Shown here: positions 18,427-27,334 of the stretch, in pieces
Position numbering within the stretch: the first letter of the stretch is position 1
Layout of the letters: each line of letters starts with the position of its first letter
From: Moraxella caprae DSM 19149
GTDB taxonomy: Bacteria; Pseudomonadota; Gammaproteobacteria; Pseudomonadales; Moraxellaceae
Assembly (NCBI RefSeq): GCF_000426885.1
Contig: NZ_AUGF01000015.1
Span: 1 to 64,000, forward strand
Length of the DNA stretch: 64,000 bases
Reading direction: 5' to 3'
Program-made: the position numbers and the translations under genes
The notes under the pieces: generated by a model
Told to the model about the DNA's origin: nothing
Seen by the model: the letters and a program-made list of their open reading frames with translations, nothing else
The model's database searches: none

Positions 18427-19674
18427 TTAAGGTGTGGCACGAGCGATTGCCCTCTCTGCCAGCACAAACTGGCGTACGTCATTTAGCATGGTTGTGTCAA
18501 AATTATGAATAAAGGCAAACGACAACTGCCTATCAGGGTCGCAGAACGCCACCGAGCCGTTATAACCCATGTGTCCGTAGGCGTTTGGCGTGTGTTGCAA
18601 GCTAAATAAGCGATGAAAACCCGACCGCCACCGCATATTGGCAGGCATGACCGCATCAAAACCGTCCACACGCACCGCACGCATGTCGGCAAGTACCGCA
18701 GGCGTGATGAGCGTTTGCCCTTGCCATACGCCACCATTGGCGTGCATGGCGTAAATAGTGGCTAGGGCGTGGGCGGTAGAGACCCCATTAGCGGCAGGAA
18801 TGACCGCTTGCAACACCTTATCATGATGATATTCCACGCCATCACGTCCGTTTGGCATGAGTGCATTTTTATAATTGACAAGGTTCATCTTGGCGGTGTC
18901 AAAATACAGCTTATTAATGCCAGATGTGCCAAGTGTCTCCACCTTATCCGCCCACAATGGCGTGATGTCAAGCCCTGCATATACCGCCAACATCTCTGGG
19001 GTGTCAGGTTTTAGGGTTGGTTTGCGTTTGGTTGTGGGTGTACCATTAAAATACCGCACAGGTTTGGCAACTTGCCCCAATTTATCAGCAGGCACTCCAT
19101 AATACAGCTCGCCCTGTATGCCTAAGGGCGTAGCAAGGTATTCATCCAGGGCGTGTTGCAAGGGCAGTCCTGTTACACGTTCCACCAATCCACCCAAAAT
19201 CCACCCCGAGACCAACGCACTATACGCACTGCCATAGCCCTGCTCGTCCTGTCCTTTGGGGGTGTCAGGCGACATTTGGGCGACTTTGGCGGTCATCATT
19301 TGCCAGTCGGTCAGCTCATCGGTGTCATGGGTGAGCGTGGTAATGTTAAACAGCCCTGCGGTGTGAGTCAAGATGTGGCGTAGCGTGATATGCTCTTTAC
19401 CCCCTACCCCAAACTCCACCCAATATGAACTAATGGGCGTATCATAGTCCAACAGTCCCTTTGAGACCAACACCGCCACAAGGGTCGCTATTACGCCTTT
19501 ACCGATAGAGAAATTTACCGATAGCGTGTGGGCGTGCCAGTCTTGGTGTGGCAGGGCTTGCCCTATGGCGGTGTTTACCACCGTCTCGCCTTTGTGAGTG
19601 ATGACAAGTGAACCACCGGCAGGCGAGTCGTCAAATTGTAATTTAGAAAGCAGTTTGGGAAAATCTTGCCACAT
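18427..19674 (-). CDS. Beta-lactamase-family serine hydrolase (class C-like/EstB type)
   Basis: A 415-residue protein of the penicillin-binding-like serine hydrolase family. The nucleophile motif SxxK is SIGK at residues 56-59, followed by LRHILTHTAGLFN near residue 105 and the second-motif tyrosine in GSAYSALVSGW near residue 165. The C-terminal GHMGYNGSVAFCDPDRQLSFAF segment replaces the KTG box with an HxG-type motif, as in EstB-like esterases. There is no signal peptide, so it is probably a cytoplasmic esterase or peptidase and not a periplasmic lactamase. The substrate is unknown. It stands alone, with a repeat-rich gap upstream. Confidence 0.8.
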   Translation of the reverse strand: MWQDFPKLLSKLQFDDSPAGGSLVITHKGETVVNTAIGQALPHQDWHAHTLSVNFSIGKGVIATLVAVLVSKGLLDYDTPISSYWVEFGVGGKEHITLRHILTHTAGLFNITTLTHDTDELTDWQMMTAKVAQMSPDTPKGQDEQGYGSAYSALVSGWILGGLVERVTGLPLQHALDEYLATPLGIQGELYYGVPADKLGQVAKPVRYFNGTPTTKRKPTLKPDTPEMLAVYAGLDITPLWADKVETLGTSGINKLYFDTAKMNLVNYKNALMPNGRDGVEYHHDKVLQAVIPAANGVSTAHALATIYAMHANGGVWQGQTLITPAVLADMRAVRVDGFDAVMPANMRWRSGFHRLFSLQHTPNAYGHMGYNGSVAFCDPDRQLSFAFIHNFDTTMLNDVRQFVLAERAIARATP

Positions 19675-19871
19675 GGTCTGTACCTAATGATAAAAATGGC
19701 TTATTGTATAAGAATTTGGGGGAAAATTCAAAGTGTGGAAATTGATTATTGTCGTTGGCAGGCAGATTGTATGCCACGCACCAAGTTATTTAAAAAATCA
19801 TTTAAAAATTTATAAAATCATACTTCATTTTGAAATTAAAATGATAATTTATTGATTATCTTATAGTTATT

Positions 19872-19905
19872 TTTTGGGTTGTAGGAGCGAATTACATTCG
19901 TTCTT
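19872..19905 (+). repeat. Short repeat TTTTGGG-GTAGGGGCGAAT, copy 2
   Basis: TTTTTGGGTTGTAGGAGCGA followed by ATTACATTCG matches the copy at 32560-32592 and the reverse-strand copy at 15307-15340. The palindromic centre is partly worn (AGCGAAT against ATTCGTT). Confidence 0.55.
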
Positions 19906-19977
19906 GATAGGTTAGTTCATTTAAAAGGTGTGTATTATGCACCCGACCAAATTTTTAAAATTTGCAAATTTAAAAAA

Positions 19978-20114
19978 TTTGGCTCTGGTTCAAAAAGTAT
20001 GCTACAGAGAAAACAGTTCGTGGCGAGCTTGAAACCTAACGGTTTTCCTACCCGCAGGCAGGCTCAGGGCGAACGGAAAACCTAGTTTGGCATACTTTTT
20101 AGACCACTACCAAA
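19978..20114. repeat. Inverted-repeat element with CAAAAAGTATGC ends, copy 1
   Basis: A 137-base element. Its left end TTTGGCTCTGGTTC-AAAAAGTATGC and right end GCATACTTTTT-AGACCACTACCAAA are imperfect terminal inverted repeats of about 25 bases. Between them lies the core GTTCGTGGCGAGCTTG...GCTCAGGGCGAACGGAAAACC, itself palindromic and shared with the differently ended elements at 29948-30069 and 31919-32044. A second copy in the opposite orientation is at 24359-24496. Confidence 0.8.
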
Positions 20115-20140
20115 AATTTTAATTCCAAAAACCAAAAAGA

Positions 20141-20164
20141 CAGGGCAAATCATCATCTGCCCTG
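20141..20164 (-). terminator. Terminator after the maoC-like gene
   Basis: CAGGGCA (20141-20147) pairs with TGCCCTG (20158-20164). On the minus strand the stem is followed by TCTTTTTGGTTTTTGG. It lies 15 bases past the stop codon. Confidence 0.7.
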
Positions 20165-20178
20165 CTCTTTTTCACTCA

Positions 20179-21054
20179 TCATAAAAACGTAATTTTGCCG
20201 AGTAAATGCGGTTTTTCCGTCCCTGCCGCATACAGGGCAAAGGCTCGCCCATCGCTCTCTTGGCGTGCCACAAAGTCAATCTTGGACGGCAAGAAAATGG
20301 GCGTTTTAAATGACACGTCCACTCGGTACGCCTTCGGCAAATCATAAAATTGAGCAATGCTCGCCGCCTTTGACCACATGCCATGAGCGATTGCCTTAGG
20401 AAAGCCAAACGCCCGAGCCGATAAGGGGTGCAAATGAATTAGGTTAAAATCGCCCGACACGAACGCATACCGCCGTCCGATGTCTTCTGGGATATTAATC
20501 AGCTCCGCCCAACCATTCTCATCAGGCTCTAAGCGTGCCACGCTCTCAGACACAGACTTGACCGTGCGTTCATCGACAGGCTTTTTTTGGCGAGACAGAT
20601 AAGTTGATGTCCCTTGCCATACCAGCTCATCATCGATATACACTTCGGTGATAAAATCAAAGGTCTGCCCCTTGTCATGGGGGGTTAGGTTGTCAAGTCG
20701 CACACTCATCTTGACCGTTTCGGTATCAAAAATCGGACGATACTGCGTAACGCTGTTTTCTAAATGCACCAGCCCAAGCATGGCAAAAGGAAAATCAGGC
20801 TTTGCCATCATGTTCATCTGCAACGTCTGCGACAACACCGCAAAATACGTTGGCGGTACACGCCCATCATCAATAAACCCACAAATTCGCCGATAGTCTC
20901 GCAAATTGCTCTGGTCAATGGCGAGTTTGTCCACTGCATACACCGAATCAGGCAATGCCCCTGCTCGGTTGTCGCCATGCGGAATCAAACTTTTGATAAC
21001 GTTGGCATAAGTGGTGTGCATTTTTGGCAATTCTTTAAAATTTTGTTCTGCCAT
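20179..21054 (-). CDS. MaoC-like (R)-specific acyl dehydratase (HtdX-type)
   Basis: Hot-dog-fold protein of 291 residues expected to interconvert (R)-3-hydroxyacyl and enoyl thioesters. The hydratase-2 motif is visible near residue 200 (SGDFNLIHLHPLSARAFGF), with the catalytic Asp and His in place. The N-terminal half is a second, degenerate hot-dog unit with the tell-tale VPPTYFAVLSQTLQMNMM. It follows the large FabG by about 120 bases on the same strand and is opposite the thiolase. In Mycobacterium the same trio is htdX-fabG4-fadA2 (Rv0241c-Rv0242c-Rv0243), which suggests a shared acyl-chain pathway. Thioester carrier (CoA or ACP) and chain length are not visible. Confidence 0.85.
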   Translation of the reverse strand: MAEQNFKELPKMHTTYANVIKSLIPHGDNRAGALPDSVYAVDKLAIDQSNLRDYRRICGFIDDGRVPPTYFAVLSQTLQMNMMAKPDFPFAMLGLVHLENSVTQYRPIFDTETVKMSVRLDNLTPHDKGQTFDFITEVYIDDELVWQGTSTYLSRQKKPVDERTVKSVSESVARLEPDENGWAELINIPEDIGRRYAFVSGDFNLIHLHPLSARAFGFPKAIAHGMWSKAASIAQFYDLPKAYRVDVSFKTPIFLPSKIDFVARQESDGRAFALYAAGTEKPHLLGKITFL

Positions 21055-21175
21055 ATCATACCTTTAATATAGAATAATTTTGGTAAATTTTAATGGATTT
21101 TTGGGGGAATGTAAATCAAAAATGTACAAGTGTACAGCTGATATATTTCCCATCAAAATTTACCAATGAATAAAA

Positions 21176-22534
21176 TCACTCCCCAAGCACGCTTTGACCG
21201 CACACACGCACCACGTTACCATTGATTCCTGACGCTTTTGGCGACAGTAGCCACGAAATCGTCTCTGCCACGTCCACAGGCTCACCGCCTTGACTCATTG
21301 AGTTCATACGGCGACCAGCTTCACGAATGGCAAAGGGAATGGCACCGGTCATCTTAGTTTCAATAAATCCAGGGGCGACCGCATTGATACGGCGTGCCGA
21401 ACCGTCTAGACTCTTGGCGGTCGCTTCTACCAGACCGATAACCCCCGCTTTACTCATGGCATAGTTGGTTTGCCCCAGATTGCCGGCAATGCCTGAGATA
21501 CTAGACACACAGACGATACGAGCCGACTCGGACAAGCCATTGTTGGCAAGTAGGTAGTTATTAATGGTGCTAATGGCTTTTAGATTGATGTTTAGCACCA
21601 AATCCCATTTGTCAGCACTCATATTGGCTAGGGTCTTATCACGAGTAACACCAGCGTTATGCACCACACCATCCAACACGCCACACGCTTTTAAAATCTG
21701 CTCGCCAGCGTCCGTTTGAGTGATGTCCAGTGGCAAGGCATGACCGCCCAGATTGCCAGCGACTTTTTGTAAATCTGCCAAAGACGCAGGCACATCCAAG
21801 CAGTACAGCTGTGCCCCGTCTCGTGCCAACACTTTGGCAACTGACTCGCCAATGCCACGACTTGCCCCTGTAACTAGAATTTTTTTGCCTTTTAGGGGTT
21901 TGGTTTCGTCAAAATCGACCAACGACAGCTCATCGCCATTATCCTTGATATAGACCGCTTGCCCTGACACATATGCCGATTTTGCCGACATAAAAAAGCG
22001 TAAGGCATGGTCTAGGTGTTTTTCGGCACCGACTTGGGTGTATAGGACATTGGCGGTAATGCCTTTTTTGAACTCTTTGGCGACTGACTTGACAAATCCC
22101 AACACCGCCCGCTGTGCCAAGGTAAAATCAATGTCTGTGCCTGTACAGCAAGACGGACGAGCAATCAGCACAATCCGACCAGACGGTTTGATGCGACGGG
22201 CGATTTTATGGAAAAATTCATACACCGACTTTAAGCCGTCCGTGTCTTTGATATTGGTAACATCAAAAATCGCCACTTTAAAACGCACGTTCTCGTCCGT
22301 TAGACGGTCATCGAGCTTATCATTAGTGGTGATTTTGGCGTCCAATGCGGTCAAAATATTATTCACGCAACGGCTCACATCACTGTCGCCTATCGCCCCA
22401 AATGCCACTTCGCCACGCACCACAGGCTGACCTACTTCAAAGCGGTCAAGTTTAATGGGTGTGGGCAAACCCAGATTTTTTGCAACAGTTCTGCCCAGAC
22501 CTGATTGCACCAATTCACCATAACGGTCGCTCAT
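21176..22534 (-). CDS. High-molecular-weight 3-oxoacyl reductase (FabG4 type)
   Basis: A 452-residue SDR reductase, about 200 residues longer than house-keeping FabG. The first 200 residues form a degenerate Rossmann-like domain, and the second half is a complete SDR with TGASRGIGESVAKVL (cofactor, near residue 222), the NAG motif VVHNAGVTRDKTLANM, and the YAMSKAGVIGLVEA catalytic Tyr/Lys near residue 361. This architecture is that of FabG4 (HMwFabG), which prefers NADH and acts on 3-oxoacyl-CoA in characterised cases. The gene heads a two-gene unit with the maoC gene. It diverges from the thiolase across 334 bases. Confidence 0.88.
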   Translation of the reverse strand: MSDRYGELVQSGLGRTVAKNLGLPTPIKLDRFEVGQPVVRGEVAFGAIGDSDVSRCVNNILTALDAKITTNDKLDDRLTDENVRFKVAIFDVTNIKDTDGLKSVYEFFHKIARRIKPSGRIVLIARPSCCTGTDIDFTLAQRAVLGFVKSVAKEFKKGITANVLYTQVGAEKHLDHALRFFMSAKSAYVSGQAVYIKDNGDELSLVDFDETKPLKGKKILVTGASRGIGESVAKVLARDGAQLYCLDVPASLADLQKVAGNLGGHALPLDITQTDAGEQILKACGVLDGVVHNAGVTRDKTLANMSADKWDLVLNINLKAISTINNYLLANNGLSESARIVCVSSISGIAGNLGQTNYAMSKAGVIGLVEATAKSLDGSARRINAVAPGFIETKMTGAIPFAIREAGRRMNSMSQGGEPVDVAETISWLLSPKASGINGNVVRVCGQSVLGE

Positions 22535-22868
22535 AGGAGTATCCTTTTGTTTGTAAATACGATAAGCCCCATTCTAGCATAAAAATAAATGTTGGCACAA
22601 AATTTTCTCTATTATAAAAATAAGTTATAAATTTTAAATAAATAACAAAAAATTAGTTAAGAAAGCAAAAAAATTTTCCTTTTTGAGTCAAATGATGATA
22701 AGCTAGGATAAGCTAAAATGATAGATACGATGTCATTTTTTGGGTTTTGATAAGATTGATTTTAGGATAATTTCGTGCAAATTTATTAGATTTTTATCTT
22801 AACTTATCTTAAAAACCATCTGCCAAAACCCTGTTACCTTTATCAATTCATTTCATTAAGGATAAGTC
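22535..22868. promoter_or_regulatory. Divergent promoter region of the fabG4 and fadA2-like genes
   Basis: The 334 AT-rich bases hold a tandem 10-base repeat, GATAAGCTAG then GATAAGCTAA (22697-22716). A related AACTTATCTTAAAA lies at about 22801-22814. This arrangement could bind a regulator of both transcripts, but no known operator is recognised. No gene is visible. Confidence 0.35.
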
Positions 22869-24152
22869 ATGACCATCAAAAAAGTTGCCATTCTTGGCGG
22901 AAACCGCATTCCCTTTGCTCGCTCAAACGGTGCATACGCAGACGCCAGTAATATTGATATGCTCTCATCGGCGTTGGACGGTTTGGTTGCTCGCTTTAAT
23001 TTGGCGGACAAAGAGATTGGCGAAGTGGTTGCCGGCACGGTCTTAAAACACAGCCGTGATTTGAACCTAACCCGTGAAGCCCTGCTAAACACCGCCCTAT
23101 CGCCCACAACCCCTGCCTATGACATCTCGCAGGCGTGTGGCACAGGTCTGCAAGCCACGTTTGCCGTCGCCAACAAAATCGCACTGGGCATCATCGACAG
23201 TGGTATCGCAGGCGGGACGGACACGACATCGGACGCACCGATTGCACTCGGGGACGGCATTCGTAAACCCTTGCTTGCCATCAATAACGCCAAAACCGCC
23301 AAAGCTCGACTGACCGCCCTAACCCACATCAACCCCAAAGACCTACTATCATTCCCTGCCAATGGTGAGCCACGCACTCGCCTATCCATGGGCGAACACC
23401 AAGCCATCACCGCCCTAGAATGGAACATCAGCCGTGCCGACCAAGATGAGTTGGCATTTAACAGCCATCAAAATTTGGCTCGTGCGTATGACTCAGGATT
23501 TTTTGATGATTTGATGACTCCCTATAAAGGGCTAAACCGTGATAATAACTTGCGTGCAGACACCACGCTTGATAAACTTGCCACGCTAAAACCTGCCTTT
23601 GGTAAGCGTAACGCCAACCCAACCATGACCGCAGGTAACTCCACGCCACTGACCGACGGTGCGTCTTGTGTGCTACTTGCCAGTGATGACTGGGCAAGTG
23701 AGCACGGTTTTGAACCGCTTGCCTACATCACTCATCAACAAACGGCGGCTGTGGACTTTGTGGGTAAAAACGGGCTGACCGAAGGACTGCTTATGGCACC
23801 TGCCTATGCCGTACCAAAAATGCTCGCTCGTGCTGGTCTGACCTTACAAGACTTTGATTTTTATGAGATTCATGAAGCCTTTGCCAGTCAGGTACTCTCT
23901 ACTCTCGCCGCTTGGGAGGATGAAAACTTCTGCAAAAACCGCTTGGGATTAGATAAGCCATTAGGTAGCATTGACCGCAGTAAGCTCAATGTCAATGGGT
24001 CAAGCCTTGCTGCAGGACACCCCTTTGCTGCCACAGGTGGACGTATCTTAGCAACCGCAGCCAAACTGCTCGCCCAAAAAGGCTCAGGGCGTGCTTTGAT
24101 TTCTATCTGTGCCGCCGGCGGTCAAGGTGTTACTTGTATTTTAGAACGCTAA
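22869..24152 (+). CDS. Acetyl-CoA C-acyltransferase (thiolase, FadA2/FadI-like)
   Basis: A thiolase of 427 residues that cleaves or condenses 3-oxoacyl-CoA. The acyl-accepting cysteine is in YDISQACGTGLQATFA near residue 92, the catalytic histidine in FYEIHEAFASQVL near residue 337, and the second cysteine in ISICAAGGQGVTCILER at the C-terminus. It has a strong AAGGA ribosome site and an 18-base-pair terminator. Divergent placement from fabG4 and maoC mirrors the mycobacterial Rv0241c-Rv0243 locus, so the three enzymes probably act in one pathway of 3-oxoacyl, 3-hydroxyacyl and enoyl thioesters. Direction (beta-oxidation or chain building) is not decided by sequence. Confidence 0.9.
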   Translation: MTIKKVAILGGNRIPFARSNGAYADASNIDMLSSALDGLVARFNLADKEIGEVVAGTVLKHSRDLNLTREALLNTALSPTTPAYDISQACGTGLQATFAVANKIALGIIDSGIAGGTDTTSDAPIALGDGIRKPLLAINNAKTAKARLTALTHINPKDLLSFPANGEPRTRLSMGEHQAITALEWNISRADQDELAFNSHQNLARAYDSGFFDDLMTPYKGLNRDNNLRADTTLDKLATLKPAFGKRNANPTMTAGNSTPLTDGASCVLLASDDWASEHGFEPLAYITHQQTAAVDFVGKNGLTEGLLMAPAYAVPKMLARAGLTLQDFDFYEIHEAFASQVLSTLAAWEDENFCKNRLGLDKPLGSIDRSKLNVNGSSLAAGHPFAATGGRILATAAKLLAQKGSGRALISICAAGGQGVTCILER

Positions 24153-24170
24153 TCATACAAAAATTACCCC

Positions 24171-24213
24171 AAACCAAAAACCCTAATCCATGACAGATTA
24201 GGGTTTTTGGTTT
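24171..24213 (+). terminator. Terminator after the thiolase
   Basis: A perfect 18-base stem pairs AAACCAAAAACCCTAATC (24171-24188) with its complement at 24196-24213, with a 7-base loop. It lies 19 bases past the stop. Confidence 0.8.
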
Positions 24214-24280
24214 GGATTTAAATGGTATGCACTTCACTTTTTTACAATTTTCAATGACTTATCAGTTTTAAAATACATTT

Positions 24281-24313
24281 CTGCATTAAAGGGCGAATTG
24301 CAATTTTTCCCCT
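24281..24313 (-). repeat. Diverged short repeat TGTAGGGG...ATTCGCCC
   Basis: On the minus strand, TGAATGTAGGGG then AAAAATTGCAATTCGCCC resembles the repeat copies at 15307, 19872 and 32560, with a worn centre. It lies in the 536-base gap between the thiolase and the ABC operon, which otherwise holds the terminator at 24171 and the element at 24359. Confidence 0.35.
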
Positions 24314-24358
24314 ACATTCAAAATTTTTAACAAATCCAATTCCCTATTATTTAAAATA

Positions 24359-24496
24359 ATTGGTAGTGGTCTAAAAAGTATGCTGAACTAGGTTTTCCGT
24401 TCGCCCTGAGTCTGCCTGCGGGTAGGAAAACCGTTAGGTTTCCCAAGCTCACCACGAACGGTTTTCTTTGTAGCATACTTTTTGAACCAGAGCCAA
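24359..24496. repeat. Inverted-repeat element with CAAAAAGTATGC ends, copy 2
   Basis: The same element as at 19978-20114 but in the opposite orientation. It starts TTGGTAGTGGTCTAAAAAG, has the core AACGGTTTTC/CGTTCGCCCTGAG reversed, and ends CATACTTTTTGAACCAGAG followed by CCAAA. The two copies bracket the maoC-fabG4-fadA2 cluster. Confidence 0.8.
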
Positions 24497-24688
24497 ATAA
24501 TTTACTGAAAAAAACGGATTATGTTAAATAATTTTTTAAATTTTAAGCCAATTCCCCACGCATTTGACCCAAAATACCCTTTATCAATAACACTCGTTAA
24601 TTTTTTATTTGTCAGTGCCTTGTATTTTTGTAAGTTATATAATAACATAGCTTACTTTTTGCCAATCGGCTGACCTTAGGATTTTATC

Positions 24689-26251
24689 ATGACTTTTAAA
24701 TACACCGCCCTCGCCTGCTCACTTGCCACTACTCTAGCCCTGACCGCCTGCGGTAATGACGACAAGACAACTACCGCCACAGACAATGCCACGCCTGCCA
24801 CGAGCGATAAGACACTCACGGTCGTTACCCCTTGGGAGATTACCAATGCTGACCCTAGCACGTCAGGCTTTGTCTATCAGCGTATGGGTATTGGCGAAAC
24901 CTTGGTAGACGTGGACGAGGCAGGGGCGATTATCCCTGCCCTAGCCGAAAAATGGGAGACAGCCGACAACGGCAAAACATGGGTGTTTACGTTGCGTGAT
25001 GATGTCAAATTCCATGACGGCACACCCATGACCGCCAAAGAAGTGGTAAACAGCCTAACGCTCGCCCTAAACAAGCCCACCGCCCTAGAAAGTGCTAATA
25101 TCGAGCTTATCAAGGCAGTTGATGATAAAACGGTAGAATTCACTCTTGCTGAGCCTTTGACCACCCTACCGTCTTATTTGACACACGCCACCGCCATTAT
25201 CCTAGCCCCAGCTTCCTTTGATGACAAAGGGCAAGCCACCAAAATCATCGGCACAGGGGCGTATCGGGCGGATAAAGTTGAGCCACCACAAAAGATTGAG
25301 CAGTCCGCTTATGCCGACTATTGGGGACAAAAAGCCCACATCAATCGCATTAACTACCTTGCCAACTCTCGCAGTGAGACCCGCACCCTGCTTGTCGAGA
25401 GTGGCGATGACCATTTGGTGTACACCCTAGACAGTGCCAGCCTAAAACGCCTACAAAACAACAGCGACCTACAAGTGGCAACCCAAACGCTCGCTCGCAC
25501 CATTGCCATTAAGATGAACATCGCCAATCCGCTCTTTGCCGATAAGACCACTCGTCAAGCCCTATCTGATGCCATAGACCGTGAAGCCATTGCCAAATCG
25601 GTGCTACGCATTGGCGATGCGGGAGCGTATGAGCTACTACCACCCATGTTTGGCGGTTGGCAGGCAGGCGTGGCAAAATCCACCCCTGATTATCCTGCCA
25701 TTAAAGCCAAACTGCTCGCCAATGGCTTTACCGAAGGGGCAAATGGCGTGCTACAAAAAGACGGCAAGCCCTTTACCATATCGCTCATCACGTTCTCCGA
25801 CCGCCCAGAGTTACCGCTTATCGCCACCGCCTTACAAGACCAATGGCGTAAAATCGGTGTGGATTTACAAGTTAATATCACCAACTCATCAGAGATTCCG
25901 AAGGCTCATCAAGACGGCTCACTGCAAATGGCTCTGTACGCTCGTAACTACGGCAACACACCAGACCCACTGGCTTCACTACAATCCGACCTAAGCCCAC
26001 AAGGCAGTGACTGGGGCGTGATGAATTACCAAAACCCCACACTTACCCAAGCTTTGCATGACATCGCCACCACAGCCGATGATGTCAAGCGAGATGAACT
26101 CAAAAAACAAGTCGCCACCATTTTGGCAGATGAGCGTCCGCTTATCCCTGTCGTGTACTACCAACAAAGTGCGTCCGCTCACAAGTCGCTACAAGGCTTG
26201 ACCCTTGACCCCTTTGAGCGTAAATACAACCTAAATCAGCTTAAATGGTAA
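24689..26251 (+). CDS. ABC importer substrate-binding lipoprotein (SBP family 5, peptide/nickel type)
   Basis: Periplasmic solute receptor of the dipeptide/oligopeptide/nickel class. A lipoprotein signal covers residues 1-21 (TTLALTACG, lipid on Cys21), followed by a Thr/Asp-rich linker. The mature protein shows the family motif LAEKWETADNGKTWVFTLRDDVKFHDGTPMTA around residues 85-116. The 520-residue length is normal. It is the first gene of a four-gene operon with two permeases and a fused ATPase. The transported compound (peptide, nickel complex or other) cannot be read from the sequence. Confidence 0.88.
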   Translation: MTFKYTALACSLATTLALTACGNDDKTTTATDNATPATSDKTLTVVTPWEITNADPSTSGFVYQRMGIGETLVDVDEAGAIIPALAEKWETADNGKTWVFTLRDDVKFHDGTPMTAKEVVNSLTLALNKPTALESANIELIKAVDDKTVEFTLAEPLTTLPSYLTHATAIILAPASFDDKGQATKIIGTGAYRADKVEPPQKIEQSAYADYWGQKAHINRINYLANSRSETRTLLVESGDDHLVYTLDSASLKRLQNNSDLQVATQTLARTIAIKMNIANPLFADKTTRQALSDAIDREAIAKSVLRIGDAGAYELLPPMFGGWQAGVAKSTPDYPAIKAKLLANGFTEGANGVLQKDGKPFTISLITFSDRPELPLIATALQDQWRKIGVDLQVNITNSSEIPKAHQDGSLQMALYARNYGNTPDPLASLQSDLSPQGSDWGVMNYQNPTLTQALHDIATTADDVKRDELKKQVATILADERPLIPVVYYQQSASAHKSLQGLTLDPFERKYNLNQLKW

Positions 26252-26353
26252 TACTACGCCATGATAACCCAAAGAGCGACACACCATCGCTCTTTGACTT
26301 GTTTTTAACTCTCTTATTTGCTTCATACCTAAGTTTATGGTAACCATGTCATT

Positions 26354-27289
26354 ATGCTAAAACTACTCACATCACGGCTTATCCAACTGCTCTTGGTCGT
26401 CTGGTCAGTCGGCACTTTGACCTTTGTTCTTATGCGAAGCCTGCCCGGCGACATGGCGTATCGTATCGCTGCGTCTCGCTATGGCTACGACCAAGTCACC
26501 GCAAGCTCTGCCGACCAAGTGCGAACCGAACTGGGGCTTGATTTGCCGTGGTATGAGCAGTATATAGCATGGTTTAGCGACCTGCTCCGCTTGGATTTGG
26601 GAGACTCGCTCGTCAGTGGGGCAAGCGTGTGGGACGAGATAGCCCACCAGTTTGGGCACACGCTGTCGCTGGCGTTTGTCGCTTTGATTATCTCACTCAT
26701 CATCGCACCGCCCATTGGCATACTCTCTGCCCTGCGACCTAATGGGGTCTTTGACCGTTTTACCTTATTTATCGCCACCTTGCTCCGCTCCGCCCCCGCC
26801 TTTATCATTGGCGTGCTATTCATCACCATTTTTGCGGTGCATTTAAAATGGCTACCTGCCATCGGCTACGGCAAGCCGATTAACTACATCCTGCCTGCTC
26901 TCACACTCGCCTTAGGTCTGTCGGCGGTCTCCATTCGGGTCAGTCGTAATACAGCAGTGGCAGTGCTTGACTCTACATTTTATGAATTTGCCAAATTAAA
27001 GGGGTTAAGCCCTTGGCAGGCATTTAGACGACATGGCGTGCGTAACATTGCCATTCCCATTGTCGCCTATCATGGGGTACAGCTCATCTATCTCATCGAA
27101 GGCGTGGTCATCGTAGAGAGCCTGTTTGCATGGCCGGGTATCGGTCACGCCCTAGTTCACGCCATCATCGCCCGAGACATTCCAATGATACAAGGCTCGG
27201 CTTTGGTCATGGGCGGGCTGTTCGTGGTGTTAAACGCCGTCTTGGATGTCATCAACCGCTACATCGACCCCCGTTATGAAGCTCACTAA
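26354..27289 (+). CDS. ABC importer permease (DppB/OppB-like)
   Basis: Inner-membrane subunit, 311 residues, about six helices. The N-terminal part shows the DppB-type start (RLIQLLLVVWSVGTLTFVLMRSLPGD), and the coupling loop EFAKLKGLSPWQAFRRHGVRNIAIPIV lies near residues 210-240. It pairs with the permease that follows 45 bases later. The spacing from the receptor gene is 102 bases with no terminator, so it is probably in the same transcript. Confidence 0.9.
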   Translation: MLKLLTSRLIQLLLVVWSVGTLTFVLMRSLPGDMAYRIAASRYGYDQVTASSADQVRTELGLDLPWYEQYIAWFSDLLRLDLGDSLVSGASVWDEIAHQFGHTLSLAFVALIISLIIAPPIGILSALRPNGVFDRFTLFIATLLRSAPAFIIGVLFITIFAVHLKWLPAIGYGKPINYILPALTLALGLSAVSIRVSRNTAVAVLDSTFYEFAKLKGLSPWQAFRRHGVRNIAIPIVAYHGVQLIYLIEGVVIVESLFAWPGIGHALVHAIIARDIPMIQGSALVMGGLFVVLNAVLDVINRYIDPRYEAH

Positions 27290-27334
27290 GTCTTATCAGC
27301 ATTTGCCAAACTCCGTTATCAATTTGCCAATATT

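Larger units (their letters stand above)
19675..20178. other. Repeat-rich gap between the serine hydrolase and the lipid cluster
   Basis: About 500 bases with no gene. It contains a short repeat (19872-19905), a 137-base inverted-repeat element (19978-20114) and the maoC terminator (20141-20164). The left part is plain AT-rich DNA that should hold the hydrolase promoter. Confidence 0.6.

Noticed and set aside
18427-19674. True periplasmic class C beta-lactamase
   Set aside because: No signal peptide and no KTG box. The motif set fits cytoplasmic EstB-like esterases better.
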